Shown one piece after another: positions 32,519 through 40,774 of a DNA stretch of 52,821 bases. The translations under genes were made by a program, and so were the position numbers. Within the stretch, counting starts at the first letter, position 1; each line of letters starts with the position of its first letter. The stretch comes from an uncultured Gemmiger sp. Its GTDB lineage: Bacteria > Bacillota > Clostridia > Oscillospirales > Ruminococcaceae. Under the pieces are notes generated by a model. It was not told the DNA's origin, did not search any database, and saw only the letters and a list, made by a program, of their open reading frames with translations. Location: the NCBI GenBank assembly GCA_944386495.1, contig CALXBE010000014.1, positions 1 to 52,821 on the forward strand. Direction: 5' to 3'.

Positions 32519-33391
32519 ATGACCTTACTGGATTATCAGGTGTTTTGGGAGATCAGTCACCTGGGCAGCTTTGCCGCCGCAGCCAAAAAGCTCCATCTGA
32601 CCCCTTCGGCCATCAGCCACGCAGTAGCCGGAATGGAGCGGGAATGTGGATTCAGCCTGTTTCAAAGAGCCAAGAACGGCGTTTCTTTGACCAGCGGAGG
32701 GCGGAGGCTTCTGCCCGCAGCCCAGCAGGTACTGGCCAGCCAGGAATCCTTTCGCCAGACCCTGGAGGAAATCAACGGACTTGCCCGGGGCCATGTGTCC
32801 ATCGGCACCTTCAACAGTGTCTGCACCACCTGGCTGCCGCCTCTGATAAAACTGTTCCGGAGCAGGAATCCCGGAATACAGGTGGAAGTTTATCAGGGAA
32901 GCTATCAGGATGTGGCCAACTGGCTGAAAGAAGGTGTAGTGGACCTGGGAATCTTGTCCGAAGATGCAGCTGCGGAATTCCAGTTTACCCCTCTCAGCCG
33001 GGATAAATTGGTCTGTGTGGTGCCGGACAATTTCACTCCCGCAGCGGGGGACCATATCCAGGTGGAGGAACTGGAAGGACAGCCTTTTGTCCTGCAAAGT
33101 TCAGGCTCCAATGTGGATATCCGGGACTTCTTCAAACGACATCATATGGAGCTTCAGGTCAGCTGCCATGTGCAGGATGACCAGGCCTGTATTGCTCTGG
33201 TGGAGAGCGGGCTGGGGATCTGTGTGGTCCCGGAACTGGTTCTGAAATGCTTCGCCCGGCCTATCCGGGCCTATCCCATCCGACCGGAGGAGTACCGGGT
33301 CATTGGCTTGGCAGTGATGGCCGGGACCACCCTGACCCCCGCAGCCCGGGAACTGAGCAAGGCTATCTGTTCCGTGGGAGAGCTGTCATAA
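32519..33391 (+). CDS. LysR-family transcriptional regulator
   Basis: 290 residues. The N-terminal winged HTH (3-62) shows SFAAAAKKLHLTPSAISHAVAGME. The periplasmic-binding-like effector domain (~90-290) includes IGTFNSVCTTWLPPLI and VPELVLKCF. GGAGGAGGGGG precedes ATG. No metabolic gene is divergent from it; the only divergent unit is the small-RNA candidate, suggesting a regulator/small-RNA pair like OxyR/oxyS in layout. The effector is unknown. Confidence 0.93.
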   Translation: MTLLDYQVFWEISHLGSFAAAAKKLHLTPSAISHAVAGMERECGFSLFQRAKNGVSLTSGGRRLLPAAQQVLASQESFRQTLEEINGLARGHVSIGTFNSVCTTWLPPLIKLFRSRNPGIQVEVYQGSYQDVANWLKEGVVDLGILSEDAAAEFQFTPLSRDKLVCVVPDNFTPAAGDHIQVEELEGQPFVLQSSGSNVDIRDFFKRHHMELQVSCHVQDDQACIALVESGLGICVVPELVLKCFARPIRAYPIRPEEYRVIGLAVMAGTTLTPAARELSKAICSVGELS

Positions 33392-33401
33392 AAACTTTAT
33401 C

Positions 33402-33448
33402 AAAAACGAAAAAAGCCAGACCAAGTTGTGACCCTTGGTCTGGCTTTT
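33402..33448. terminator. bidirectional terminator between LysR and glycosyltransferase genes
   Basis: AAAAGCCAGACCAAG (33411-33425) pairs with CTTGGTCTGGCTTTT (33434-33448); an A-run precedes it for the reverse strand. Confidence 0.85.
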
Positions 33449-33458
33449 GCTGTATCTC

Positions 33459-34427
33459 TCAGGATTGCTGCTCTTCCCAGGTACGCTCACTGATAATGTA
33501 CCGGGGACGGGCTTTGGTTTCCATATAGATTTTTCCGATGTATTCTCCAATGACTCCCAGACAAAGCAGCTGAACACCGCTCATAAAGCAGAGGATGGAA
33601 ACGGTACTGGCCCAGCCCGAGACGGTATGTCCCATAAGGCTGGTTATCACTGCCCAGATCACTCCTAAAAAGCTGATGAATGAGACCAGAGCGCCGAACC
33701 CGGTGATCAGTCGGATGGGCTTGACACTGAGGCTGGTGATTCCGTCAAAAGCCAAGGCCAGCATTTTTTTCAGGGGGTAATGGCTCTCCCCAGCGATCCG
33801 CTCTGCGCGCTCATAGTAGACGCTGGTACTCTTGAACCCAACCAGGGGAACCATTCCCCGGAGGAAGATGTTCACCTCTTTGAAGTTGGCAAACTCCTGC
33901 AGCACCCGGCTGGAGATGAGCCGGTAGTCGGCGTGATTGAAAACGCACTCGGCCCCCATCCAGTTCATAAGGTGATAGAATCCTTCGGCGGTGAACCGCT
34001 TGAAGAAGGTGTCAGTGTCCCGTTTGCTGCGAACCCCGTACACCACTTCACACCCATCCAGATAGGCATCTACCATCTTGTCCATGGCGTTGATGTCGTC
34101 CTGGCCATCACAGTCAATGCTGATGGTAATGTCGCACCGGTCTTTGGCCTCCATCAGTCCAGCCAGAACTGCGTTCTGATGACCCCGGTTCCGGCTCTGG
34201 CTGATCCCCAGAAAATGAGGATCTTCTTTTGCAAGCTGAGAGATGATTTCCCAGGTCCGGTCTTTGCTGCCGTCGTTTACAAACAGGACTCGGCTGTCAG
34301 GAGAAATTTTCCCGGCGGCTTCCAGGGTCTCCAGCTTTTCCCGGAACATTTTGCAGGTGATGGGAAGCACCTCCTGCTCGTTGTAGCAGGGAATTACAAT
34401 GTAAAGGCAGGGAATTTTCTGTCTCAT
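33459..34427 (-). CDS. GtrB/DPM1-like family 2 glycosyltransferase
   Basis: 322 residues from ATG 34427 (AAAGGAAG 7 nt upstream). The GT-A domain (~1-225) has VIPCYNEQEVLP, FVNDGSKDRTW, the metal-binding SIDCDGQDD and a later YRLISSRVL. Two membrane helices follow (~230-300). Relatives transfer a sugar from a nucleotide donor to undecaprenyl or dolichyl phosphate for export to the cell surface. It is second in a transcript with the Crp/Fnr regulator, only 14 nt apart. No flippase or GtrA partner is adjacent. Confidence 0.88.
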   Translation of the reverse strand: MRQKIPCLYIVIPCYNEQEVLPITCKMFREKLETLEAAGKISPDSRVLFVNDGSKDRTWEIISQLAKEDPHFLGISQSRNRGHQNAVLAGLMEAKDRCDITISIDCDGQDDINAMDKMVDAYLDGCEVVYGVRSKRDTDTFFKRFTAEGFYHLMNWMGAECVFNHADYRLISSRVLQEFANFKEVNIFLRGMVPLVGFKSTSVYYERAERIAGESHYPLKKMLALAFDGITSLSVKPIRLITGFGALVSFISFLGVIWAVITSLMGHTVSGWASTVSILCFMSGVQLLCLGVIGEYIGKIYMETKARPRYIISERTWEEQQS

Positions 34428-34441
34428 AATAAAACTTCCTT

Positions 34442-35131
34442 TCAATGGGCTGCCTGATTGGCCAAAGCTGCTTTGTCCAGCAGCTTGAAGCTGCTCTTGT
34501 ACAGTTCAATGAGTCCCTCGTTCTGCATCCGGTTCAGTTCCCGGCTGAGAGCGCTTCGCTCGCAGTTGAGATAATCAGCCAGCCCTGCCCGGTTGAGGGT
34601 GATGGAGAAAGTATCTTTTCCCTGGCGGGCCGCTTCGTCCAGCAGCCAGGTGCAGAGCTTGGCCCTGAGACTTTTCAAAATCAGAAGGTCAACTCTCCGG
34701 TTGAGGGCAAAATATTTCTCGCTGATGGTGGCTACCAGATTCTGCATAAGCTGGTTGTGGCTGTAATGAAGGGAATGGCAGGGATGGATGATTTTCTGGT
34801 AAGGGAAGAAGACTGCTTTGCAGTCGGTGCGGGCCAGAATGGTCACCGGACTTTTCAGGGAACTGCCGCTGAGCACATCCCCGAAAATGTCCCCGGCGCT
34901 CAGATGGGTGATAAGGACCTCGGCACCGTCGGGAGTGTTTTTGATTCCGTCTGCCTGACCTTCCAGAATGATTCCAATGTCGTGGCTTTCATATCCGAAC
35001 AGAAGCAGAATCTCGCCTTTGCGGAAGGTTTTTACCTGAGGACGGAAGCATTGGAGCAATTCCTCAAGCCCCTGCAGGGAAATTCCCCGGAACAGGCTGG
35101 TAGACATGAGTATAGGATAATATTCCTCCAA
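34442..35131 (-). CDS. Crp/Fnr-family transcriptional regulator
   Basis: 229 residues from TTG 35131, which has GAGGAGGGG at 5 nt; upstream ATG 35179 has no ribosome site and lies inside the promoter. The N-terminal cyclic-nucleotide-binding-like beta-roll (~10-120) is followed by a dimer helix and a C-terminal HTH with CERSALSRELNRM as recognition helix. Its Glu/Ser/Arg pattern recalls FNR-type readers of TTG half-sites. The N-terminal cysteine cluster of FNR is missing, so this is not a classical oxygen sensor. Two GTTGC-N4-GCAAC palindromes upstream are the likely binding sites. Confidence 0.88.
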   Translation of the reverse strand: MEEYYPILMSTSLFRGISLQGLEELLQCFRPQVKTFRKGEILLLFGYESHDIGIILEGQADGIKNTPDGAEVLITHLSAGDIFGDVLSGSSLKSPVTILARTDCKAVFFPYQKIIHPCHSLHYSHNQLMQNLVATISEKYFALNRRVDLLILKSLRAKLCTWLLDEAARQGKDTFSITLNRAGLADYLNCERSALSRELNRMQNEGLIELYKSSFKLLDKAALANQAAH

Positions 35132-35152
35132 AAAGACCCCTCCTCTATGATT

Positions 35153-35166
35153 GTTGCCTAAGCAAC
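35153..35166. promoter_or_regulatory. Crp/Fnr-type operator, site 1
   Basis: GTTGC-CTAA-GCAAC has the 5-4-5 spacing of Crp/Fnr sites. It lies about +6 to +19 of the predicted regulator transcript, a repression position. Confidence 0.6.
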
Positions 35167-35177
35167 GGACTGAATTC

Positions 35178-35206
35178 ATTATACTCTAAAATATCTGGAA
35201 ATACAA
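35178..35206 (-). promoter_or_regulatory. promoter of the Crp/Fnr-glycosyltransferase operon
   Basis: Reverse strand: TTGTAT (35201-35206), a 17-nt spacer, and TATAAT (35178-35183). Predicted +1 is near 35171. Confidence 0.72.
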
Positions 35207-35225
35207 GGGAATCTGTTTTTCTGCC

Positions 35226-35239
35226 GTTGCGGCGGCAAC
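35226..35239. promoter_or_regulatory. Crp/Fnr-type operator, site 2
   Basis: GTTGC-GGCG-GCAAC has the same arms and spacing as site 1. Its centre (35232.5) is 41.5 nt upstream of the predicted ABC-operon start (class II activator position) and 61.5 nt upstream of the predicted regulator start. Confidence 0.65.
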
Positions 35240-35267
35240 TGACAGAAAATCTAAAGGAAGATAGAAT
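35239..35267 (+). promoter_or_regulatory. promoter of the ABC-transporter operon
   Basis: CTGACA (35239-35244), a 17-nt spacer, and TAGAAT (35262-35267). The -35 box touches operator site 2. Confidence 0.65.
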
Positions 35268-35325
35268 AAAAAGGTCTTGATATGATTATTTCCATCTGAG
35301 GATGGATGAAAGGAAGAAAAGAATC

Positions 35326-36363
35326 ATGAAAAAAGTACTCTCTCTTTTGCTGGCCCTGACCCTTTGTCTGGGGCTGGCTGCCTGCACAGCCCAACAGGAA
35401 CAGACTCCCCCGGCGGCGGAACAGACCCCCGCAGTGGAAGAACCTGTCCAGGAGACCGAGGCTGACCCGGTCACCTGCCGTATTGCGGGCCTGAAAGGTC
35501 CTACCACTATGGGCCTGGTCAACCTGATGAAGAAGGCCGAGGAAGGCCAGACCCAGCAGGCATATGAATTCAGCGTTTACGGAACTGCCGATGAGATCCT
35601 GCCTCTTCTCCTTCAGGGAGAACTGGATGTGGCAGCCATCCCTGCCAACCTGGCTTCCACCCTCTACGCCAAGACAGAGGGACAGATTCAGGCTATGGCA
35701 GTGAACACCCTGGGGGTGTTGTATGTAGTGACCACCGATGACTCCATCCAGTCCCTGGAGGACCTGAAAGGCCGGACTGTTCTCAGCACCGGAAAGGGAA
35801 CTACTCCTGAATACCTGTTCCGGTATCTTCTCAACCAGGCGGGAATTGACCCGGACAAGGACCTGACCCTGGATTACAAGAGCGAGGCCACCGAGGTGGT
35901 GGCTGCCATGCAGGCAGACAGCAGCTATCCTGTTGCCGTCCTGCCCCAGCCCTATGTGACTGCTGCACAGGCTCAGATGGAAAACCTGCGGGTGGCAATC
36001 AGCCTGACCGATGAATGGAACAAGTACAGCGAGAATCCCCTGATTACCGGTGTGACTGTGGTCCGGGCCGAGTTTGCCCAGGAGCATCCTGAGGTGATGG
36101 AGGCTCTGGCGGCCGACTACAAGGCCAGCGTGGAAGCTGCCTGCAATGACCTGGAGACCACTGCTGCCCTCTGCGAGGAGTACGGTATCGTTGCCAGCGC
36201 AGCCATTGCCCAGAAGGCTCTGCCCGCCTGCAACATTGTCTATATGGACGGGGAAGAAATGAAGGAAGCCCTGGAATTCTATCTCCAGGTCCTCTATGAT
36301 GCAGATCCTGCCAGCGTGGGAGGCGCCCTGCCCGGGGACGATTTCTACCTTGCAGCTTCTTAA
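35326..36363 (+). CDS. ABC transporter substrate-binding lipoprotein (NMT1/SsuA/ThiY-like)
   Basis: 345 residues from ATG 35326, chosen over ATG 35302 because AGGAAG is 9 nt upstream. The signal peptide ends in lipobox LAAC (Cys20), followed by a Gln/Pro/Glu linker and a type II binding-protein fold: RIAGLKGPTTMGLV, LLLQGELDVAAIPANLAS, SLEDLKGRTVLSTGKGT. Family members bind sulfonates, nitrate, thiamine precursors or similar small ligands, and the ligand here cannot be read. It is first gene of a three-gene importer under the putative Crp/Fnr site. Confidence 0.87.
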   Translation: MKKVLSLLLALTLCLGLAACTAQQEQTPPAAEQTPAVEEPVQETEADPVTCRIAGLKGPTTMGLVNLMKKAEEGQTQQAYEFSVYGTADEILPLLLQGELDVAAIPANLASTLYAKTEGQIQAMAVNTLGVLYVVTTDDSIQSLEDLKGRTVLSTGKGTTPEYLFRYLLNQAGIDPDKDLTLDYKSEATEVVAAMQADSSYPVAVLPQPYVTAAQAQMENLRVAISLTDEWNKYSENPLITGVTVVRAEFAQEHPEVMEALAADYKASVEAACNDLETTAALCEEYGIVASAAIAQKALPACNIVYMDGEEMKEALEFYLQVLYDADPASVGGALPGDDFYLAAS

Positions 36364-37102
36364 AAAGGCCTGGCCGGTCCTTTTCTGGGTGGCAGTATGG
36401 CAGCTGCTGGCCCTGGTGATTGGGCATACCATTCTCCTGCCGGGACCCTGGGAGGTGCTGAAAGCACTGGTGGAGCTGGCGCCTCAGGGTGAGTTCTGGG
36501 GCAGAATCGGATACAGCGGACTGAGGATTCTGTCGGGATTCTTTTTGGGCCTGACAGCAGCCGCAGCCCTGGCGGGCATCAACCATTGGCTGCCCTGGAC
36601 CGAGCAGTTCACCCGCCCTCCTCTCCAGTTTATCAAGGCGGCGCCGGTGGCGGGCTTTATCATCCTGGCCCTGCTTTGGGTGGGGAGCCGGAACCTGGCA
36701 GTGCTGATCAGTTTTCTCATGGTACTGCCGGTTTTGTACGGCGCTATCCGGGGAGGAATGGAAAAGGTGGACCGGCAGCTGCTGGAAATGGCCCGGGTGT
36801 ATGGGCTGCCTTTGTCCCGGCAGCTGGTCCATATCTGGCTGCCCGGGCTGCTGCCTTCTTTCCGGCAGGGATGCGGGGTGGCGCTGGGCCTTTGCTGGAA
36901 AAGCGGCATCGCCGCGGAAGTCATCGGACTGCCCCCCGGAAGCATGGGGGATGCCCTCTATCAGGCCAAAATCACCCTGAATATCCCCCAGGTGTTTGCC
37001 TGGACCCTGGTGATCATCCTGATTTCCTTTGCCTTTGAGAAGGGAGTTCTCTGGATTTTGGACCGGGTGACTGCCCCCTTTGCAATGGAGGTAAGAGGAT
37101 GA
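36350..37102 (+). CDS. ABC transporter permease (SsuC/TauC/ThiX-like)
   Basis: About 250 residues with six membrane helices and a BPD_transp_1 domain, including the EAA loop (MARVYGLPLSRQLVHIWLPG). The start is uncertain. TTG 36350, 14 nt inside the preceding gene, puts the first helix near the N-terminus as in relatives; ATG 36296 would add 18 polar residues lying over the binding-protein gene. It ends overlapping the ATPase gene by 4 nt. Confidence 0.87.
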   Translation: MQLLKKAWPVLFWVAVWQLLALVIGHTILLPGPWEVLKALVELAPQGEFWGRIGYSGLRILSGFFLGLTAAAALAGINHWLPWTEQFTRPPLQFIKAAPVAGFIILALLWVGSRNLAVLISFLMVLPVLYGAIRGGMEKVDRQLLEMARVYGLPLSRQLVHIWLPGLLPSFRQGCGVALGLCWKSGIAAEVIGLPPGSMGDALYQAKITLNIPQVFAWTLVIILISFAFEKGVLWILDRVTAPFAMEVRG

Positions 37103-37656
37103 GAACGGAACACCTTTGGAAAAGTTATGAGGGCCGCCCCATTACTCGGGACCTGACCCTCTCCATTGACCGGCCCACCCTCCTGACTGGACCCAGCGGG
37201 GAAGGAAAGACCACTCTTCTCCGGCTTCTTCTGGGGCTGGAGGAACCTGACCAGGGACGGGTATTTCTGGAAGGAAAGCCGGGAGTGGTATTCCAGGAGG
37301 ACAGGCTGATTCCTCACCTGACCCCGGAGCAGAATATCCGGCTGACCGCCGGAAGGGAGATTCCAAACCGGGAACTGGAAGAAGGCTTCCGGGCTCTTTC
37401 CCTGGGCGGGGAGGTGCAGTCTCAGCCTGCTGCCCGGCTCAGCGGGGGAGAAAAGCGAAGGGTAGCACTTCTTCGGGCGCTCCTTTGCCAGGCAGACTGC
37501 CTCCTTCTGGATGAACCCTTTACCGGGCTGGACCCGGAAACAGGAGCCCGTGCGGCGGACTTTACCCGGCAGAAGGTGGGCCAGAGGCCCTGCCTGCTGG
37601 TCTGTCATGACCGGGAATTGGCGGCCCGTCTGGGATGGCCGGAAATACGGCTTTGA
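37099..37656 (+). CDS. ABC transporter ATPase (SsuB/TauB/ThiZ-like, short)
   Basis: 185 residues, shorter than the usual 230-260, yet all motifs are present: Walker A GPSGEGKTT, Q-loop VVFQEDRLIPHLT, signature LSGGEKRR, Walker B CLLLDEP, H-loop VCHD. The C-terminal extension of typical members is lacking. GGAGG precedes the start, which overlaps the permease stop. It completes the importer. Confidence 0.9.
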   Translation: MRTEHLWKSYEGRPITRDLTLSIDRPTLLTGPSGEGKTTLLRLLLGLEEPDQGRVFLEGKPGVVFQEDRLIPHLTPEQNIRLTAGREIPNRELEEGFRALSLGGEVQSQPAARLSGGEKRRVALLRALLCQADCLLLDEPFTGLDPETGARAADFTRQKVGQRPCLLVCHDRELAARLGWPEIRL

Positions 37657-37661
37657 ATCAG

Positions 37662-37705
37662 CTAAAAAGAAAAAGACCCGTTTCCTTTACTGGAAACGGG
37701 TCTTT
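37662..37705. terminator. bidirectional terminator
   Basis: AAAGACCCGTTTCC (37672-37685) pairs with GGAAACGGGTCTTT (37692-37705). It ends the ABC operon and, via the A-run at 37664-37674, the reverse PRTase-like gene. Confidence 0.85.
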
Positions 37706-37711
37706 GAAATT

Positions 37712-38347
37712 TTAAAGAGCGCTGTATCCGTAGCTGTTTACCAGGGCATCCAGCTTCTGTCCCTTCTTGCAGAGGGGGCAGTTGAGGGAGTCGTAGCTTT
37801 CGTAGTCGGGCAGGTCCCGCAAATCAAAGATAGACTGTACCGGGAACCCGCAGGCCTCGTCCAGCATACTGTAAATGCTGCAAACCCCCACCGGGTTGCC
37901 GCCGTAGTAACGAATGGCTTCCACGCTCCGTTTGATGGTGTAGCCAGTGCTGACACTGGCAGCCAGAACGAGAACATGCTTGCCGGCAATGGCATGCTTA
38001 AGATTGTCCCGGAACATAAGCTGGTTATTGTTGTTGTTTTCCGGTTCCACCACATAAATGCTGTGATGGCTGTTGATGCTCAGAAAACCGCTCTTGGTCA
38101 GCTCGTGTGCCAGGAACGCTCCAATGAGCCCTGTGCCGTCCAGACAAAAGATGGTGTCTATAATGGTGCTGGTGCTGTAATGGGTGGAAAGTTCCAGGGC
38201 GGCAGCCCGGGCATCGCTGAGCCGGGTCTTCTGGTCGGTCACATCCACATAGTAGTTGATGTGGCTGTGGTTGGTGGCAAAGTGGCCATGGGCTACTTTC
38301 AGGTATACTTTTCCTTTGCGGGTGGGCAGCTTGACGGTGTTGATCAT
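37712..38347 (-). CDS. orotate-phosphoribosyltransferase-like protein with altered PRPP loop
   Basis: 211 residues from ATG 38347 (GGAGG 9 nt upstream; ATG 38368 has none). A type I PRTase fold is suggested by DTIFCLDGTGLIGAFLAHEL and VLVLAASVSTGYTIKRS. In the latter, the two acidic residues normally binding PRPP-ribose (as in VLVVDDVxxTG) are replaced by Ala-Ala, so catalysis is doubtful and a regulatory or binding role is possible. A C-terminal CPLCKKG may bind metal. It is monocistronic with its own promoter. Confidence 0.7.
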   Translation of the reverse strand: MINTVKLPTRKGKVYLKVAHGHFATNHSHINYYVDVTDQKTRLSDARAAALELSTHYSTSTIIDTIFCLDGTGLIGAFLAHELTKSGFLSINSHHSIYVVEPENNNNNQLMFRDNLKHAIAGKHVLVLAASVSTGYTIKRSVEAIRYYGGNPVGVCSIYSMLDEACGFPVQSIFDLRDLPDYESYDSLNCPLCKKGQKLDALVNSYGYSAL

Positions 38348-38409
38348 CTGTTTTTTCCTCCCAAACACAAAAAGGAATTTTCCCCCGCAGGAGAAAAAAC
38401 CTTTTTTTT

Positions 38410-38439
38410 ATTGTACTATGAACAAACGGGAAAAAACAA
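38410..38439 (-). promoter_or_regulatory. promoter of the PRTase-like gene
   Basis: Reverse strand: TTGTTT (38434-38439), an 18-nt spacer, and TACAAT (38410-38415). The leader also holds a TTTTCTCC/GGGGAAAA hairpin. Confidence 0.55.
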
Positions 38440-38494
38440 GAACTGGAATATCCAAAATTTGGAAGAAAAGTTTAGTAAAAGATACAAGAAATGG

Positions 38495-38535
38495 AAAAAT
38501 AAAAAACCGGGCAGCAGAGATTTTCTGCTGCCCGG
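38495..38535 (-). terminator. Rho-independent terminator of rny
   Basis: CCGGGCAGCAGA (38507-38518) pairs with TCTGCTGCCCGG (38524-38535). The reverse strand then reads TTTTTTATTTTT. Confidence 0.9.
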
Positions 38536-38551
38536 AAATGATTCGGGAAAC

Positions 38552-40105
38552 TTATTTGGCAAACTCTACGGCCCGGCTTTCCCGGATTACATTTACCTTG
38601 ATCTGACCGGGATAATCCAGCTCATCCTCGATCTTCTTGGTAATGCTCCGGGCCAGCAGGATCAGGCTGTCGTCATTGATCTGGTCGGGCTTGACCATAA
38701 TGCGAACCTCGCGGCCGGCCTGAACGGCAAAGGCGCTTTCCACGCCCTCAAAGCTGCAGCTGATCTCTTCCAGGTTCTCCAGACGCTTGATATAGCTTTC
38801 CAGGTTCTCCCGGCGGGCTCCGGGACGGGCGGCGCTGATAGCGTCTGCAGCCATAACAATGAAGGCCAGGGGAGTCTTGGGCTCCACATCGTTGTGATGG
38901 GCTTCCACTGCATGGATGACGGCGGGATTCTCCTTGTACTTCCGGCAGATGTCCACGCCGATCTGTACATGGCTGCCCTCGATTTCGTGGTCAAGAGCTT
39001 TGCCGATATCGTGGAGCAGACCGGCACGGCGGGCCTGCTGTACATTCAGACCCATTTCAGCAGCCATAAGACCGCTGAGCCAGGCAACCTCCACACTGTG
39101 GTTGAGTACATTCTGGCCAAAGCTGGTGCGGTATTTCAGCCGTCCGATCAGCTTGGTCAAGTCGGGATGAAGGCTGTGGATTCCCAGCTCCATAACGGCG
39201 TGTTCGCCGTCCCGCTTCATCTGCATTTCCAGATCCCGGCGGCATTTCTCCACCACTTCCTCAATCCGGGCGGGGTGGATGCGGCCGTCCCCAATCAGCT
39301 TTTCCAGGGCCATCCGGGCAACTTCCCGGCGGGTCTGGTCGAAGCTGGAAAGGGTAATGGCTTCGGGGGTGTCATCGATAATCAGGTCTACGCCGGTGGC
39401 GGTTTCCAGAGCCCGGATGTTCCGGCCCTCACGGCCAATGATCCGGCCCTTCATCTCGTCACTGGGCAGGCTTACTACGCTGACGGTGGCATCGCTGCTG
39501 TGGTCGGCGGCGCAGCGGGCAATGGCCTGACCAATGATCTTCCGGGCCATGGTTTCGGCTTCGTCCTTCAGATTGGTCTCATAGGCGGCTACCCGCATGG
39601 CCTTTTCGTGGACCAGTTCCTCGTCCAGCTTGGCCAGAAGCACCTCTTTGGCGTCATCCTGGGTCATGCCGGCGATGGTCTCCAACTTATCCATCTGGCG
39701 GGCCTTGATCTGCTCTACCTCGCCCAGCCGGGCTTCCACCAGCTGAGAGCGGCTTTTCAGGTCCTCTTCCTTCTTTTCCAGGGCAGCGGTCTTCCGGTCC
39801 AGGTTCTCTTCCTTCTGGTTGAGACGGTTTTCCTGGCGGCTGATCTCGCTCCGCCGCTCCTTGATTTCCTTGTCGGCTTCCGCACGCAGCTTGAAGGCCT
39901 GTTCCTTGGCTTCCACTACGGCTTCCTTGCGTTTCTGGCTGGCGGTTTTAATGGCGTCGTTGACGATGCGCTTTGCTTCCTCTTCGGCACTGCCGATCAT
40001 GCTCTCTGCTTCGGTCTGGCGTTTTCTGTAACCAAAACGAAAGCAGATGTAACTGGAAACGATTGCGGCAACGACAGCCAGGCCAGCAATGATCCATGCT
40101 GTCAT
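38552..40105 (-). CDS. rny: ribonuclease Y
   Basis: 517 residues, the usual size. One N-terminal membrane helix (~4-24) anchors the enzyme. A long charged coiled coil (~28-200, [11 protein letters not shown] onward) is followed by a KH RNA-binding domain ([15 protein letters not shown]) and an HD hydrolase domain ([20 protein letters not shown]). RNase Y starts decay of many mRNAs in Firmicutes. GAGGAG precedes the ATG by about 9 nt. It has a promoter ~245 nt upstream and thus a long leader. Confidence 0.97.
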   Translation of the reverse strand: MTAWIIAGLAVVAAIVSSYICFRFGYRKRQTEAESMIGSAEEEAKRIVNDAIKTASQKRKEAVVEAKEQAFKLRAEADKEIKERRSEISRQENRLNQKEENLDRKTAALEKKEEDLKSRSQLVEARLGEVEQIKARQMDKLETIAGMTQDDAKEVLLAKLDEELVHEKAMRVAAYETNLKDEAETMARKIIGQAIARCAADHSSDATVSVVSLPSDEMKGRIIGREGRNIRALETATGVDLIIDDTPEAITLSSFDQTRREVARMALEKLIGDGRIHPARIEEVVEKCRRDLEMQMKRDGEHAVMELGIHSLHPDLTKLIGRLKYRTSFGQNVLNHSVEVAWLSGLMAAEMGLNVQQARRAGLLHDIGKALDHEIEGSHVQIGVDICRKYKENPAVIHAVEAHHNDVEPKTPLAFIVMAADAISAARPGARRENLESYIKRLENLEEISCSFEGVESAFAVQAGREVRIMVKPDQINDDSLILLARSITKKIEDELDYPGQIKVNVIRESRAVEFAK

Positions 40106-40348
40106 TGGTTGTCACTCCTCAAAATTCATTGGAGAGCGCACCGTTTTGGTCAGTTCCATCTGCTTGATTTTAAACGCAGTGATTCCTTTTTCAGGGCATA
40201 ACATGCCCGGTCTTTATTATCCGAAAACCGGCCCGAAGCCGGGAAAAATAAACACAAAAATCTATAGAACCATTCTCCCGGCCGCCCCTGAAAACAGGCG
40301 GAAAACCAGGAAAAAGCAAATCCAAAACAGTACGCTCATTAGTACCTA
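40106..40348 (-). promoter_or_regulatory. long structured 5' leader of rny
   Basis: There is no credible gene in this stretch. The reverse-strand RNA can form CCGCCTG-TTTT-CAGGGGCGG, CCCG-GCTT-CGGG, GGGCAT-GTT-ATGCCC and CTGC/GCAG hairpins. It matches no riboswitch I know. Autoregulation of RNase Y through its own leader is possible. Confidence 0.45.
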
Positions 40349-40354
40349 CTTAAT

Positions 40355-40383
40355 ATATTAAACGGCACAAAGAGGATTGTCAA
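40355..40383 (-). promoter_or_regulatory. promoter of rny
   Basis: Reverse strand: TTGACA (40378-40383), a 17-nt spacer, and TAATAT (40355-40360). Confidence 0.7.
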
Positions 40384-40439
40384 GGAAAACTGTAAATACT
40401 TTGTAAGGGCCCGGAACAGGAAATTTCTTGGGTTTCCCG

Positions 40440-40468
40440 TTGACAAGGCGGGGAAAAGGGACTATAGT
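40440..40468 (+). promoter_or_regulatory. promoter of the thrS leader
   Basis: TTGACA (40440-40445), a 17-nt spacer, and TATAGT (40463-40468). Confidence 0.85.
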
Positions 40469-40474
40469 AATGGT

Positions 40475-40742
40475 AATCATCCATCTCGACAAATGCGTGG
40501 AAACAGACAAGATTTTTGCCATGACAAGGCAACAGAGAGGGCTGCATTCTGGTGCGAGCAGCCTTACCTTGAGGCGGAAATTACCACTGGTGAGCAGCAG
40601 GGGAGAACCCCTGCCGGGCAGGCCCGTTACAGCCGGAATGAGTGGCGGCTGAACCGTAAGGTCCAGGCGCAATCAGGGTGGAACCGTGGAGCTATTGAAC
40701 GCTTCATCCCGTTATGCAGTGCGGGATGGAGCGTATTTTTTT
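40475..40742 (+). promoter_or_regulatory. T-box riboswitch (threonine)
   Basis: The leader contains the T-box sequence AGGGTGGAACCGTGG (40675-40689), followed by terminator CGCTTCATCCCG/CGGGATGGAGCG (40700-40733) and a T-run. A specifier region with ACC-ACT (40583-40588), both Thr codons, lies in stem I. Uncharged tRNA-Thr should stabilise the antiterminator and allow thrS expression; charged tRNA leads to termination. Confidence 0.92.
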
Positions 40743-40774
40743 GCCCTCTACAGGGCCGGAAAGGAGAAATTGTT

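Noticed and set aside
40493-40774. N-terminal extension of ThrRS
   Set aside because: The frame is open but is the T-box leader itself, including the terminator; AAGGAG and the TGS start lie at 40775.
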